Below are positions 44,770 through 58,061 of a DNA stretch of 64,000 nt, piece after piece. Source of the DNA: Pelecanus crispus (Eukaryota > Chordata > Aves > Pelecaniformes > Pelecanidae); assembly GCF_030463565.1 (NCBI RefSeq), contig NC_134643.1, positions 122,432,309-122,496,308 of the forward strand. The letters run 5' to 3'. The notes under the pieces were generated by a model. That model had not been told where the DNA came from. It did no database searches and saw nothing but the letters and a program-made list of their open reading frames with translations. Both the position numbers and the translations under genes were made by a program. Each line of letters opens with the position of its first letter. Position 1 is the stretch's first letter.

Positions 44770-46097
44770 CACAATTCAGCCAATTTCCAATTCAAAAGCT
44801 GACTAGCATTATCCCAGTAAAACCCTTTCAACTCTGCAAAGTCAATAATGATAAATGTTATGGATACCATACATTGCACAAAACCCTGTCTTAATTATTA
44901 AGTGGTTTTTAAACATTAGGTGACAAACCAGAGGCATTGTGCTCACTTCAAAAATCTGAGACAAAATCTCTCTCAATACTTAATTGTATTGGATATGAAA
45001 TGGAGTTCTCACAACTGCATTAGTGACAAACAAGTGAAGCTAGGGAGACTAGAAAAAGATGGGTTTGGTTTTTTTTTTTTTAAATACCTTCTAAGATACA
45101 GAGCAACCTTCTGCCAAAGCATATTATTTTATCAGAAATTTTGGTGCTTGACACTGGCACACAAACCTGCACTTTTCTTTAGCCTTATCTTTGTGCTCGG
45201 GAGAGAAGCACCCTATCTATATAATGTGAACAGGCGAGATAAACACTATCTGCTGGCAGTCTTTCTACAGTAACTGACTAGTACCTGACAACACAATTCT
45301 CCTGTTTCACTGGAATAAGATGACAAACATGGACAAACAGGGTGCAGAGAATTTGCAACAGAACAGAGACAAGAAGTCTACAAGTGTCTAATGCCACAAA
45401 ACAGCTTTGATTTCACAAAGAAAGCTTAGTGCTAGAGCAGGCATGCAAGAATATCATCAGCGGTAAGAGGAAACAGAGGTGCTAATGCAGCCGCCCTTTT
45501 TCTAAGATGATCTAAACATTAACTGATGCCATTCAGAATTCTGCAAAGGAGTCTTTCGTAGAGGTATTTCAAGAGAGCCCCACTTTTAACACTAAAAATA
45601 ATTAAACATTTCTCTCACTACTGACATAACTCCATATGTGTAGAGACTTCACAGATTCATGACTAAAAAGCAGTAATACACCATTTCTTCCAGCATTACG
45701 GAACATGCCTACGTTCTGTGACTAACATGTGGATATTCCTTTCTTTGTGAGAGGACAATGCCATCTCTGATCAAATGCACGCCTGATTGAGGGCACCCAT
45801 GTGTAGACGGCACGACAAATAAGGGCTGTGGGGTTTCCATAAAAAAGGAAGGCAGGAAGCAGACTGCAGGATGCCAGAACAATTAATCCAGCCTGAAGTC
45901 CAACCAAGTACTTTCCTGCGCTCTCATTTAAAAGATAAGCATAGTGTCGACCAGACTTACTGGAAGGACAGACAGTACAGAGCCAAATGCAACAGGCTGG
46001 CCACCCTCTTGCAAGTTGTTAAACACACACCTAACTATTACACAATACCGCTTTTACTATGCTAGAGGGAAGGGATACACTGATACACTAGAAGGAA

Positions 46098-46915
46098 GGG
46101 ATGCCATCCAGGGGGATCTTGACAAGCTTGAGGAGTGGGTCCACGCAAACCTCATGAAGTTCAACAAGGTCAGGTACAAGCTCCTGCACCTGGGCTGGGA
46201 CAATCCTCAATATCAATACAGACTTGGGGACGAAGGGAATGGGAGCAGCCCTGTGGAAAAAAAAGACACGAACCAGCAATGCACACTTGCTGTCCAGAAA
46301 GCCAATTGTACCCTGGGCTGCATAACAAGAAAGAAGTCAAGGGAGGTGATTCTCCCCCTCTGCTCCACTCTGTGAGACCCCACCTGGAGTCCTGCATCCA
46401 GCTCTGGGGTCCCCAGCACAAGACAGACATGGACCTGTTAGAGTGGGTCCAGAGGAAGGCCACAAAAACGGGGGCCTCCCATTTGGGAAGGCTGGAACAC
46501 CTCTCCTAGGAAGAAAGGTGGAGAGAGTTGGGATTGTTCAGCCTGGAGAAGAGAAGGCTGCGGGGAGACCTTATTGCGGCCTTTCAGTATTTAAATAGGG
46601 TTTATAAGAAAGGTAGAGCCTTTTCACCAAGGGTTGCAGTGACAGAACAAGGGGCAATGCTTTAAAACTGAAAGAAGGTAGGTTTAGATTGGACATAAGG
46701 AAGATATTATTTACGATGAGGGTGGTGAGGCACTGGAACAGGTTCCCCAGAGAAAAGCTGTGGGTGCCCCATCACTGGAAGTGTTCAAGGTCAGACAGGA
46801 TGGGGCTTTGAGCAAATCGGTCTAGTGAAAGGTGTCACCTGCCCACAGCAGGGGGGTTGGACTAGGTGATCTTTGAAGGTCCCTTCCAACCCAAACCATT
46901 CTGTGATTCTAGGAT
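46098..46915 (+). mobile_element. CR1 LINE, 5'-truncated
   Basis: It starts 'gccatccagggggatcttga' and ends 'aaaccattctgtgattctag', a normal CR1 tail. It is a different subfamily from the copy at 43.2 kb: it contains 'cgacaaggcctttcagtatt'-like text near 46575 and the 'ggtgatctttgaaggtccct' 3' UTR block. It has indels relative to an intact CR1 and no usable long frame. Confidence 0.92.
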
Positions 46916-48469
46916 AATGTTCCATATGTATGTAGTTCTCAAACACCCCTAGCAAAAAAAAGGAAGAAAATAATAAGCTATATTTCAACTGTGAAAGACC
47001 AGTGACATTGTGAAGCTGAGTCTCCGCCAAGACAACAAGAACTAGGCTAAAGTTTATCCTCATATGGGTTAATATGGACACATACATAGGTTTTAGCCCA
47101 GTTCTATCCTACTACATAGGCAGAAAACTCTGATGAAGACAGATGCTTTCAACTCAACTTTCTTACCTGAATAAAGGTACAAAACTCACTCTCTTGATTT
47201 AAACTTTTACATCCACATACTTCACAGCAAGGAAACAGGTAAAACCCCTTGCATTAGCTGTCCTTCAACGCCCTTCCTACAATCTGTCTCCTCCCCTTTT
47301 CCAAGGGCAGACAGGTTTTCCCGCTGTTCTCGGGAAACATTTCTGACTTGTGTCCAATAACCAGAAACACAAGAACACTTGCAAGAACAACTGGTGACTG
47401 AATAACTAACAAGGGCAGTTATACTCACTGTAAAAATAACACTTGGTAGATGCTAGCACTCAGGTTAAAACAGCTAGTATATTCTCCAGACAAATGAAGG
47501 GAAATGAAAACACAAGAATTGGAGCTCAAAATTTTCAACTGAAAATCAGTTGCTCTCCCCCAAAATGAACTGATTTCACTTGAAGAAAATATTAAAAGCA
47601 GTTGCAAGAAAATACAAAAAGTCTGCAAAAAGAAAAGCATCTTAAGTTGCGCAACAGCCCTGGAATACTGTCAGGTTAGCAAAGAACGGAGCCTCTGATT
47701 TCCAAAGAAGTAAAGGATAAACAGAAGGAAGAGAAGAAATTTATAGTCAACAAAAACCTCCCTATTTTCCTTGAAGAAAACAGCATCTTCCACAAGCAAC
47801 CAACGAGAACATGCTTTAAGCCACATACTTTCCCTACATGCATATACTATGAAAAGGTATTTGGCACTGGCACTGTAAGGAGCTTATGTGCACATTTCTA
47901 TGAAGTCCACTGTAAGTTTTTGAAGGGGGATCTTTAGTCCACTCACTCATTTCAGTAATTACATGCACTTTCACTTTCAGTTTCCCATACACCATAGCAC
48001 TATGCTATATTGTCTAGCTTTTAAGTATTACAGAAAGACAGAAGGAGGAAAGAAAGGAACTTTTAAATGAACATATACAAAAATAAGGCTGTGTGGCAAA
48101 ATTATTAAATGGGCGACCACCTTACACGAATCTGTGTGATGCTCAGCCCTAGCTCAGCAATGTGACTGCTGTCTACAGCAAGTATTCTTTAAGGGCGCTA
48201 TTAAAGTTCGAAGACTTTGAGAGAGGCGGAAAGCAAGATCAATTCTGCCATTATCCACAGGCCTATTTTTCCTCATAACAGTATACTATGTGCATCAATA
48301 TTTCTTTAATGGGCTTAAGCCATGACAGGGCAACACGAGGCAGAATCCCGAAGCTGCAGTCAAAGTCCTGACAGCAATGGCTATGCTGAGGGCAGCGTTA
48401 CTTAGGAAAAAAATCGGTAATTTTTTTTTTTTTTTTTAACATTTAATCTACGGACCTCAAACTTTCTGC

Positions 48470-49400
48470 TCAGTCGCACCGCCTCCTTTCCCAGCCGAGG
48501 ATAACGGCAACCTGAGAAAGACCCGACTGCGGCCCTGCGGCGGGGAGGGACGGGCCCTGCTGCCCCCCCAGGCCACTCCGCAGCCGGGGACAGGCCCGCC
48601 ACCTCCCGCGGCTCAGGCCGCGCTACGGCAGAAGGTCACGGCTCCGGCGGAGGGGCCGGGAAGCGCGGCCGGACACAGCCGGCAGCCCCCCGCCCCGAGC
48701 CCGAGGCGCGCCCAGCCCCCCCGCCCTGCCCCCCAGCCGCCCCAGGCCAGCACCGGGGGCTGCGTGCGAGCCCCGGCCGCCGGGCCGGGACCGGCGAGGC
48801 CGCCCCGGGCTCCGAGCGCCGGCGGAGGGAGGAGCCGCTGCCCCCCGCGGCGGCTCGGCTCGGCTCGGAGAGGCGGAGGGGGGCGGCTGCGGGCAGCGGG
48901 GCGGGCGAGGGCCGGGGGAAGGCAAGCGGGCGGGCGGGCGGGCGCGCGCTGCCGACCGACCGACCGGGGTGTCCCGCGCTTCCCTCCCGCCGCCGCTGCA
49001 ACCCTCCCCCCACCGCCCCTCTCCCCCCACCGGCGCCCGCGGAGCGGCGGGAAGAGGACGGCGTCGGCACGTACCCCCCGTCCTGGGCGAGACTCTTCCG
49101 CCTGCGGGGAGCGGGGGCGGGGGGCAGAGACCCGCGAGCGACGCGGCCGCCCGCCAATCGGACGCTAGCGCGCCGCGTCACCGGAGGCTGGGTGAGGACG
49201 GGGGGCTACGATTGGCCGAAGCGGCAGCCCACGCCAGCCACCGGACGGCAGGAGGGGCCGGCGCAAGCCCCGCCCCTTTTCTTCCTGGGCGGGGGCGGGG
49301 ACTCCCGGGCGGGGCGGGGCCCGCCTTGTCCGCCCCGCCCCCCCCCCCCGCCTGCGGGTCCGGGGCCGCGCCGGACGCCAGCGACCATCTCCCCAAAACG
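48470..49400 (-). promoter_or_regulatory. TMEM50B: CpG-island promoter of TMEM50B
   Basis: A sharply bounded G+C- and CpG-rich block with several GC boxes ('ggggcgggg') and two CCAAT-type motifs close together (ccaat at 49154, attgg at 49211). A good minus-strand donor, 'gtacgtgcc' with the intron starting at 49074, marks a probable noncoding exon 1 from about 49075 upstream to about 49170. This fits the need for a 5' UTR exon before 41346. Long open frames on both strands here are compositional. Confidence 0.75.
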
Positions 49401-51354
49401 CTCATGACCCGCGTGGTCCTACCCACCCTACCCCTCGTCGCCTTACGCCGCCCCACGAGTTCAAGTCGAGCGCACCAACCCCTCCATTTTTCAAGCGGCT
49501 CCCATGTTGGAATATATGCACCGTCCCACAAAACGCTGCTGCACCTTCGCCCTATGTCTCATTTAATAAAAATAACCGGAATTAATAAGTAATCCTATCT
49601 TCCTCTCAGCTGTCCAGGAAGAAGCACCTGAATGCTTTCTGACTCCACCGCGCTTCCCAGCCAGCGTCAAGATAGCCCGAGCAGTCATTGCCCCACCTGC
49701 ACGCCACCCCTCACCGGCAGCCCGCCGACGCTCGCCTTCTCGCTCGCCACGTTCCCATTTCCCGAACGCAGTCAGCGAGCAGGGGCTGGGGACGAGCCAG
49801 CGGGGAGCCCTGCCCGGCACTACTCGCCCCGGGGAGCTCTCCGTACCTGCCACGGCCGGGGACAGCCAAGAGCCTTTCCACACGTTTCGGTTGCGCAATG
49901 GACGTGAATAGATGTCTGCTTGCAATGCAGTTTTGAATGTGCCCAAAATATACCAACTGACCCCAAATTTTTGACCCTCAATGAATGACCTTTGTGCTTC
50001 CCACGCACAGGATTCAGTTCTCTTTTTCTGGTTTTCTGGCCTATTTCTTGCCAAAGCACTGGAAAAAGAGCCATGCCAGCACCAGAGGTACCTTAAGAAA
50101 GAACCATCCCCTGGTAAAATACAGACTGTTGCCTATTATAAGAGATTTGACTTCAAGATTTTAGAGATACTAAGGGAAAACACCGCAACTGAATTAAGTA
50201 TTGAAGTTAGGAACATGTTTAGTCTTGAAAATTCACACTCTGGTCAGATAAAAAAGTACAGAATCAATCTGAGAAGTGAGAAGTAGAAACTTCAGAGTGG
50301 AACAGGATAAACAAAAAAAGAGGAAGGCGCTACAAGGATATTGCTCAAGAACAATGAAGAGCAATATGGAGCACTAAGTGAGAAAAGAAGCACTGTGAGA
50401 AAGGCCAATAAAGTTGCAACCAAATGGCAACAGAGTATTTGGTTTCTCGTTAAAAGGCAGTTAAGCTGTGGGCGCCCCCCCCATGAAATCCCACTCAAAA
50501 ATTGTACTCAAAGCCCTCTAACTCTCAGCTCCCCTCCTTTTTTCCTTCAGTTACACACGCTCACTCTGTTCCACCAGGTCTGGAGCTAAGCCCCAGTCTT
50601 TGTCTGAAGAAGCTCCTCCTTTCTCACTTTATCTGGCCCAGAGAAGAGGCCATCTGCTGCAGAGAGGACCAATGCAACCTTTCTTTCTTACTCGTGGTGC
50701 TCAGAAGCATACCGCAAAGACAGTTTGTAACAAAACTCTTGCCTTGCTGTTCACTGAAAAGGACCACAGCCATTTTTTTTTTGGAATTCATATGTGCCTA
50801 CCCTCCACCCTCTCTCCCTGTTAATACACATGCCACCATCTTCTCACCCTCATCTGGAAGCATTACATGCTGCCTGCTTTCCCCCTAGTCTCCTCTCTCC
50901 AGGCCCTTCCTATCACCCCTCCCACACCCTGTGCGTGCACACAGGTTTGTGTGTTAACAGCTGATCTCAGCTGTGGGAAGGGAAACTGTGTGGTTGCCAC
51001 ATCCAGGGAAACACAACTGGTAGGGAAATAACTTCAAGGGAGACACCGCACATCTGTTTCTCCCTCATAGCAGCAGTTTCTCCCACTAAGAACAAAGATT
51101 TACCACTTCTCTTTGTCTCTTACAGCATGCCCTGCTCTTGCTTCTCGTGACTTTCATTCCTTCTCCTCAGAGCCTTCTCTGTAACTCCATGTGCATGCTG
51201 AGCGCTGTTATTACTCTGAAACAGAAAGATATTCATCAGGCCTCAACATTTACCATGTCTATAGAAACTCTGCAGTTTATAGGGCAGCCTGAGATGTTAT
51301 TTCAGATAGCCTACAGCCATATGTCTTCTCCTTTTATTGGAAAGCACTAACACA
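49401..51354. other. Intergenic, no gene recognised
   Basis: This lies between the TMEM50B promoter and the next CR1. Frames of 60-160 codons occur on both strands but lack domains or splice context. Confidence 0.45.
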
Positions 51355-51640
51355 GAATCATAGAATCATAGAATCGTTTGGGTTGGAAAAGACCTTTAAG
51401 ATCATCCAGTCCAACCGTTAACCTAACACTACCAAGTCCACCACTAAAACAATTAAGGGGAGAGTAGTAATTTCATGTTTCCTGGCTTGGTGGCTGGATT
51501 ATTTTTTAATGAAAGTAAAAGTAGGAATCATGAAGGTTGGAAAGGATCTCTAAGATCATCAGTCCAACTGTCAACCCAACACCACCATGCCCACTAAACC
51601 ATGTCCCAAAGTGCCATGTCTACCCATTTTTTGAATACGA
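51355..51640 (-). mobile_element. CR1 LINE with two tandem tails, reverse orientation
   Basis: The left end is the tail 'cagaatcatagaatcatag' and 'tttaagatcatccagtccaa'. The spacer 51446-51530 ('gtttcctggcttggtggctg') follows, then the second tail ('tctctaagatcatcagtcca') to 'tgccatgtctacccattttt'. The arrangement matches 15549-15995; this copy is truncated earlier. Confidence 0.9.
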
Positions 51641-54419
51641 ATAATTGTTTCTTGAACATGTATAATTGTATAGCTTGCCAATAGTGCTTGAGCGATCCAT
51701 CAGATTGTTGGGCAAGAAACAGACCCCTCACCCTCAGAAAAACTGATACCTCAGTTAATATATCCTAATAATAAATATATTTTGTCTTCGTATTAAGATG
51801 CCATCTAGGTAAGCCTTTCAAGCCACAAGCCATATGGTAATTAGACCAACACACAGGGAGTTCTGGGAATAAGCAGCATGTATTTGTATCTGGAATCAGC
51901 AATTACTTCATTCTTTTGAGGTCAGTAATAACAGTTACCAAATTCAAATTAACAGCCTACTGTCAGACAGAAAAATTACTTCTGAAGGCCACTCTCTCCT
52001 GGGTTTTTCTAATTTGTATGTAGTACTTGGTATTACTGGTTCTAAAAGTACTGACTAAAATACTGCTCCTAAGATTTTGTGAGCTCAGAGCAACAGAAAA
52101 ATAGTCCAGCCCTGCAAAAATATACTCATCCACGCACCAGGGGAAAATAAAAATTTAAATTATTTTGTTCATCATCATTGCCGTAAATGTTGAAGAGGTG
52201 GATTTTTGTGCCTGGCAATTTTTCATGGCAACAGCATTAGGACTGATTTAAAGTGCTGAGAGTTAGGTCACATCTACACCATTTAAAACCAAGTAGTTTT
52301 AAAAGGAACATAAAAATCACTCGGTATGCTGACTCATCCATTATGGCAACTTAAATATTTAAACTGCCGACACTTATCTTCATTGTGAGCCAAAGCGGAT
52401 TCCATCAAAGCTGGATTTATTGCAATCTGGTTTCTATTTACTCTTGCGCAATGAATTTGATTTGCAATTAGCTCTTTTTAGATCTGTCACTGGATTACTT
52501 TAAACAGCAATTCAGATCCAATTCCTGTAGATCATAATGAGAATCAAAATCCGATCTTTTTTAAGAGTACTATGTCAAAGGACTTCCATAAAAGCATGTT
52601 TAATTTACAGTTTTCATTAAAAGCAAGAATGCATAGATAAGTTACTGAAATAAACAGACATTCATGCACACAGCTGCTAAAATGAGTGAGGTGCTTATGA
52701 GGTCAAAGAATTCTGGTTTCACTTGGTCTAACATCACAATCTGAGTGATCTGTGATCCATATCACAAAGGGAAGGACAGCAATCTGAACTGAGTCCCCAG
52801 AAACAGAGTACTGCCATGTAACCCGATTTTTCTTCCTGAGCATTTAGATTGGGGCTACTTATATGGCAGGTGAAGACCACATGCACATTTTTTTCCCACT
52901 TCACCACTATATAGGACTTAACTCCTGTATCTGCAAGGCACCCATTATTTCTTACCATCTTTGCAAACCCGGAGAGTCATTGAAGAGTACACAAACTACT
53001 GGCTGGCCAAATGATCCATGCACCGCTAGCGTACCCCTGCCTCCTAACTGAACCTCAGCAGAAAGGAACTAATAGCCATGATCTAATCCTGTCAGCTAAC
53101 ACCAGGGCAGGGCACAGCACAAGCATCCCAGTGGCATGAGCTACGGGCAACAGATTAGTCTGCACGTAACGCCGTTCTTTTTACTTTTGCCACCTTAATC
53201 CCTACAAAAAGGTATGTTAAAGGCAGCGGAGATTAGCGTGGTTTTCTAAAACGTGACAAACATCTTGTCATTACTTATTTGCTGTAACACAAAGGCTTGA
53301 AAGACCTATAGTGATGACCAATAAATATTCCATTCAATTATATTACTAGATTATATAATAACCTCTGACAAATACTTCAATTAATCCATTCTACCAACAA
53401 ATGTAAATAACGTTCTGCCTGCATGTTAAGACCTCATCTAGATGAGCAAGAGCACAAAGACCAAAAGGAACACATGCAGTGTTTATCTGCCCAAAAGCAA
53501 ATGCGTTAACCCAGACTCTGCTGGTGCCGGGGCATCTGCCAAAGGATGGTTGTGATCATCATCTAGCTTTCATTTCTGAAACTCTGAGAGTGGAAATTCC
53601 CCCTCCGTGGTGTACCAGAGCCTGTGGGATACCTTTCTACTGACTGGCAGGACACAGCACAACTCTTGCCCAGGTGGAGACAGTGACAGCCTGAGTCACA
53701 GAAGCATGAGTGAGGAAGAGGGCCCACACAGATACCGATACATCCGGTGACACTTTTTCAAAGGCAAAGTCCTCCAGGAAAATCAGATCGTGTGGGGAGC
53801 CGAGAGGTTACTAAAGGTAAATAAATCTCTGGCATCACAGAGATTTTCCCACCAAGCCATTGCCCAGAAACTTTAATAGCACAGCAATATTTCACAGTGA
53901 GTTCTTTGATGCCAATATTCTGAAATACTTACGTGGTGCCAGTACTTTTGAAAATTAAGAGTCTTTTCTCCTCTTGCCTCCAAAAAGCCCTGTGACTAGG
54001 GTACGGTTTTGGCCAATCTTCCTTATTTGTTCGGATGCTTTCTGAGACGTCCTTCTGTGTTAAACACCAGATCCAAAAATGGACTTCTGCAGAATGTACA
54101 ATCCAAGCCCAGACATCCAGAACCCTCCCTTCATTCCCATTTAATTTAACCTTGAAGAGATGAATGTACTTTTAAAAAAATGCACAAAACCTGTCAACAA
54201 TTTATGAGGTGTAAGCATTTAAATAAGAAAGGAGAAAGGTCAAGCTAACAGGGCACAGCAAGACTTTTACTTCCACTTTGTCCTTCACATGTTTTTGTCA
54301 TGCTTCAGTTTCACCTTTTGAAGAGATAACGGACTATAAAAGTGATTACACTCTACGTTAAGTGAAGCATTAATTTTGATTTAAGCAGAAGTAAAATGAG
54401 CTGCAAGAGGATAACTGAA
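51641..54419. other. Intergenic sequence 3' of DNAJC28
   Basis: AT-rich sequence without recognisable exons or repeats. Confidence 0.45.
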
Positions 54420-54622
54420 TTTATTTGTTCCTTAACAATATTCACAAATAAATCAATTAAGCACCTGCAGATGCACATCAGACAACCCAATTCCTTTTAA
54501 CTGGTGTAACAGTGGACAGCTGGATTTTGCATTTTTAGTGTACCTGAAATTTCTCTAGTGCTACAAGTTTCATTAATAAAGTGCATTCAGAATCTTGACA
54601 AGACAGATGAATTAGTATTATC
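54420..54622 (-). other. DNAJC28: DNAJC28 3' UTR, candidate poly(A) signal
   Basis: On the minus strand a canonical AATAAA (plus-strand tttatt at 54420-54425) lies about 200 nt past the DNAJC28 stop, which would give a short 3' UTR. Confidence 0.6.
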
Positions 54623-55759
54623 TTATTTCAATGTAAGGTTTAACCACTTAAATAGAGAAGACTTCCACCCAAACCTTTTAACATTTTCCTCTTCATTTTC
54701 CTTTGTGTCTGAATTAGAAGCCTCTTTGTTTTCCATCAAAGCTTCATAAGCCTTTTGTGCTCGAACAATTTCTTTGTCTGCACTGAAGTGCACCATTTGT
54801 CTGCTCAGAATAGGAACAACTAAATTGAAGTTGTCAATTCTTTTGTTTAATTTCCTGATATCTTCTACAAATTGCTCACAAACACGATTCCATTGCTTTT
54901 GCCTATATGGTGTCATTGGCCCTCCAAGCTTACTTCTAGATGCCACTATACTCTTCCTTAACCGCTCAATAGTTTCCCGTATTTCTTTCTGCATCAGGAT
55001 CCACTCTGGCTGATACCCGTTGTCTATCAGAATCCTGTTCAAGTTGTGAGTCATAGGGTCGATATGTGGACAGTCTGAAAATTTCTGCAAAGGTTTTCCT
55101 TTGCCACTGAGGTTGTCAAAGTCTCCCTTCGCCATCGATTCCTGGATGAGATCCTCAACCAACCGTTCAACTGCCTGAGTTATTTTCACCTTTTTGCTCT
55201 GCCTCACGTCTTGGGCTTTCATTAGGTCAGTCACAGAGTACTGGCTTTCGAGTCTCTGCTTCCGGTACTCCAACACCTGTTCAGTAGCACGGTCTACACG
55301 AAATTGCATGTATTGCTTTTCCCTTTGGCTTGGTGTTCCAAAACCAACGCCTTCAAAACTCAAGTAGTGTCTATGCTGTGGTGCTTTTGACTTGAACTGA
55401 TCTTCTTCCTCTTCGTTATTCTCATTTGGTTTCTTTTTGGTTGCCACATGACTGAGCACGACTCTGTATGCTTCTTCCACTTTCATAAATGCTTTGGAAT
55501 CAGCTGCGGCAGAACCGCTGTCTGGATGGTATTTTTTGGCAAGATTTCGATAGGAGTTTCTGATATCATCAAGGGAACATCCTTCCTCAAGCTCAAGAAT
55601 TTTGTAAGAGTCCTTGACGCTGCTTTTAGGTTTGTAACCCGACAACATTCTGTTGCCACAAATGTAGGGAAACGGCTTCAGGTTTCTTGGAATCATTGCT
55701 TGACGTAGCATTAAATGATGTCCTATGTTGTTAGTCAGCATGACACAAAGCCACTTCAT
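54623..55759 (-). CDS. DNAJC28: DnaJ homolog subfamily C member 28
   Basis: J-domain cochaperone-like protein of 378 residues (human about 388), coded in a single exon as in mammals. The J domain spans about 49-110 with the catalytic HPD at 78-80 ('[11 protein letters not shown]'), the tripeptide that stimulates Hsp70 ATPase. An acidic linker (113-120) follows, then the family-specific DUF1992 region at about 196-270, with the signature '[14 protein letters not shown]' at 212-225. The C-terminus has a coiled, charged segment and ends 'KWLNLTLK'. The N-terminal 45 residues are basic and hydrophobic, compatible with organelle import, though I cannot assign a location. The start at 55759 is the first ATG of the open exon. 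A probable acceptor at 55795 joins a noncoding first exon in the CpG island at 57.7 kb. It is head to head with GART. Confidence 0.97.
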   Translation of the reverse strand: MKWLCVMLTNNIGHHLMLRQAMIPRNLKPFPYICGNRMLSGYKPKSSVKDSYKILELEEGCSLDDIRNSYRNLAKKYHPDSGSAAADSKAFMKVEEAYRVVLSHVATKKKPNENNEEEEDQFKSKAPQHRHYLSFEGVGFGTPSQREKQYMQFRVDRATEQVLEYRKQRLESQYSVTDLMKAQDVRQSKKVKITQAVERLVEDLIQESMAKGDFDNLSGKGKPLQKFSDCPHIDPMTHNLNRILIDNGYQPEWILMQKEIRETIERLRKSIVASRSKLGGPMTPYRQKQWNRVCEQFVEDIRKLNKRIDNFNLVVPILSRQMVHFSADKEIVRAQKAYEALMENKEASNSDTKENEEENVKRFGWKSSLFKWLNLTLK

Positions 55760-55939
55760 ATTTCTTCAAATGCAGCTACATTACAAGCAATGACCTACAA
55801 ACACATTTTTATAAAAATTTCATTAAATATGCTTTTTAAAAGAACTTACATTATTTAAGTCTTATCTTTAACTTGTTATATTATTTAAAGAAATCCCTAC
55901 AGAATTTCAGAACAGTATGCAAAGTTTTTACTTTCATTA

Positions 55940-56092
55940 TAAATAATCCAGCCACCAAGCCAGGAAACATGAAATTGCTACTCTACCCTTAATTGGTTTA
56001 GTGGTGGACTTGGTAATGTTAGGTTAATGGTTGGACTGGATGATCTTAAAGGTCTTTTCCAACCTAAACAATTCTATGATTCGATGATTCTT
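55940..56092 (+). mobile_element. Short CR1 LINE tail copy
   Basis: It begins inside the spacer seen in the two-tailed CR1 copies ('cagccaccaagccaggaaac') and ends with the tail 'aaacaattctatgattcgat'. It was therefore copied from the same subfamily and 5'-truncated within the spacer. It lies just upstream of the DNAJC28 coding exon, in its presumed intron. Confidence 0.9.
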
Positions 56093-57229
56093 TTCTTTTA
56101 CAGACTCATACTGAAATCTGCATTTCTTAATTAATTACTATTGAGGTAGTAGTACTACAACGTAAATGAAAATTAATTCACAATATAGTTTTCTCCTGGT
56201 ATAGCAACAGCAGCATAGCTTCATTTTGCACTGCAGAATTCCCAAAAGGCCAAGCTTTATTGCCTTTCTGCAAGGTCAGTGCAATGTAAACTGGAAATAT
56301 GCTTTATGTTGAGCAGTAACTCTGCTGAAACAAATCTCTCCCTTTTCCTCTACACTTACATTCAACCATCAACTGAATTTTCTATTCACATACATCATTG
56401 CCTCAAGATCTACTATGTGATACATTCTCAAAGAATTTCATTACAGTACCCTTTTGGTATTTTGCAGCAACAACTGAAGTAGCATTCAGATTATAGATTT
56501 GTTTAGATTAACTCTTGCATCCCAGCGGGACACAGGGCTCTCACATCCTAGTGGCCAGTCTCCTTCGTTTGTGCCAGGTAAGATTATAAATCTGGAACTT
56601 GGAACAGGTCAATAGCAGACAGTATCTCATTCTGTCAGGAATACCAGTGCTTCTGAACGATTTTGGGAAACAGCAAAAGGAACACCTTTAGCAAATGACA
56701 ATGTAAGTAAGTCTTAATGTAAAATCAAAAGTAGAAAAATATCACACAAACTGCACACACAACTTACACATCAGCTAACGCCTCTTCATTAATGAAAATC
56801 CTAGGACAAATGCCGCATACAGGGTGCTAAAGTCTCCTTTTGCAGATTCATCAGTGACTACAACATAGCCTTTGCTGACTTCCTTTCCAAACAAAAAACT
56901 AGGTTAAACCAAGGTTAAGTTTAAGGAATAAATAGTGTTTATATGTTCTGCATATAACAAACTGCCCTTCTGCACCAACCTGCCTGAGAAGAGATGGGAA
57001 AGGAGATGTACTTGGGACTGGATGAAAGATTGGACCAATCCTGAATATTTGCAGTTGATTTTAATCCAGGTAAGGTACTAGGTCATCAGCTTGTCATTAT
57101 TATAATGGACCTTTTTTTTTTTTTCAGCACGCCGATCAGAAGCAGACTTTCTCATAACTCTGTAGACTTGTTTTTAATACGTTTGTGCTTAAAAAACTGT
57201 ATCAAAGGGTACGTACAGCACCCACCCCA
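56093..57229 (-). other. DNAJC28: DNAJC28 5' intron (predicted), remainder
   Basis: This is AT-rich sequence between the CR1 tail and the CpG island, with no recognisable exon. The intron is inferred from a donor at 57655 and an acceptor at 55795 on the minus strand. Confidence 0.5.
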
Positions 57230-57970
57230 CGGCACCAGAGGCATTTTTTATTCCCCAGCCGTTTGGGTCCAGCTCTCCCCGGTGGGGACAGGCACGGGGA
57301 ACGGACACAAGACCGACACTCACCCACCCCACCCCCGCCCCGCAAGGCCGAGGAGGGCGGCGGGGCGCTCCGCCCCCTTCCCGCGCGGGGCCTGGCGCAC
57401 GAGCTCCGCGCGCGCGCCCCGCCGCCCGTCAGAGCCCCAACGGCTGCCCCCCAACGGCCGCCCCGCGCGGGCTCTGGGGACAGGGACGGGCTCCCGCCCC
57501 GAGGCGATGTGCCACGGGAGGGCTGGGGGAAGCCGTCACCGGCGTGCGAGGGGCCAGGCGCACGGCTGTCCTGCCGGGCGGGGGAGGCTCCCCGCACCGC
57601 GACGCGCACTTTTTCCCGCCCGGAGCCCCGCTGCCCCGGGCACCCCCCGCCTCACCTGGTCCCCGCCGCCGCCCGCCCTTCCCCCTCCCGCACAGCGAGG
57701 CAGGCCGCAGGGGGCGCGGCAGGCGCGGGCCCAGGGGCGGGGCGCCGGACGAGGAGGCGGAGGAGGAAGAGGAGGAGGAGCAGGGATTGCTTTTACCCTT
57801 GGCTCAAGGACGTCTCCTCACGGCAGCAGGGGCGCCCGGAGGCGGGGCACGCGGGAGCGGGAAGGCCGCCCCGCTCACCAGCGGAGGGAGCTCGCGGCCT
57901 GCCGCCGCCGCGCGCCGCTGCGTGACTAGGCGACGCGTGGCCGGGCGGCTGGAGGCGGTGGCGGCGGCTG

Positions 57971-57982
57971 GCGCATGCGCAG
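57971..57982. promoter_or_regulatory. NRF1-type site
   Basis: 'gcgcatgcgcag' contains the full palindromic core of the NRF1 consensus. It lies about 80 bp upstream of the GART exon 1 donor, the usual position close to a CpG-island start site. Confidence 0.75.
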
Positions 57983-58024
57983 TGCGCGGGGGGAGGGGAA
58001 GGGGACCCACCCCCCGGTGGGGTC

Positions 58025-58036
58025 CAACATGGCGCC
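58025..58036 (+). promoter_or_regulatory. GART: YY1/TISU-like element with upstream ATG
   Basis: 'caacatggcgcc' matches the TISU/YY1 consensus SAASATGGCGGC at all but one position. The contained ATG (58029-58031) has A at -3 and G at +4. TISU elements work in transcripts with very short leaders and set both transcription and translation start. Here the ATG opens a short frame in GART exon 1 that is not in the GART frame after the predicted splice. Confidence 0.6.
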
Positions 58037-58061
58037 GGGGTTTGCGCGCCAACGGCCCTCG

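Larger units (their letters stand above)
41347..49074 (-). other. TMEM50B: TMEM50B intron 1 (predicted)
   Basis: This runs from the predicted donor 'gtacgtgcc' (minus strand, 49074 downward) to the acceptor before the first coding exon. It is repeat-laden: two plus-strand CR1 copies, one solo LTR and a short (CAAA)n run near 42387. No internal exon is recognisable. The short minus-strand frames at 42662-42943 have no known domain. Confidence 0.6.

Noticed and set aside
48623-49592. Long frames (135-207 codons) on both strands in the TMEM50B island
   Set aside because: Compositional, without domains; the region is promoter and probable noncoding exon.
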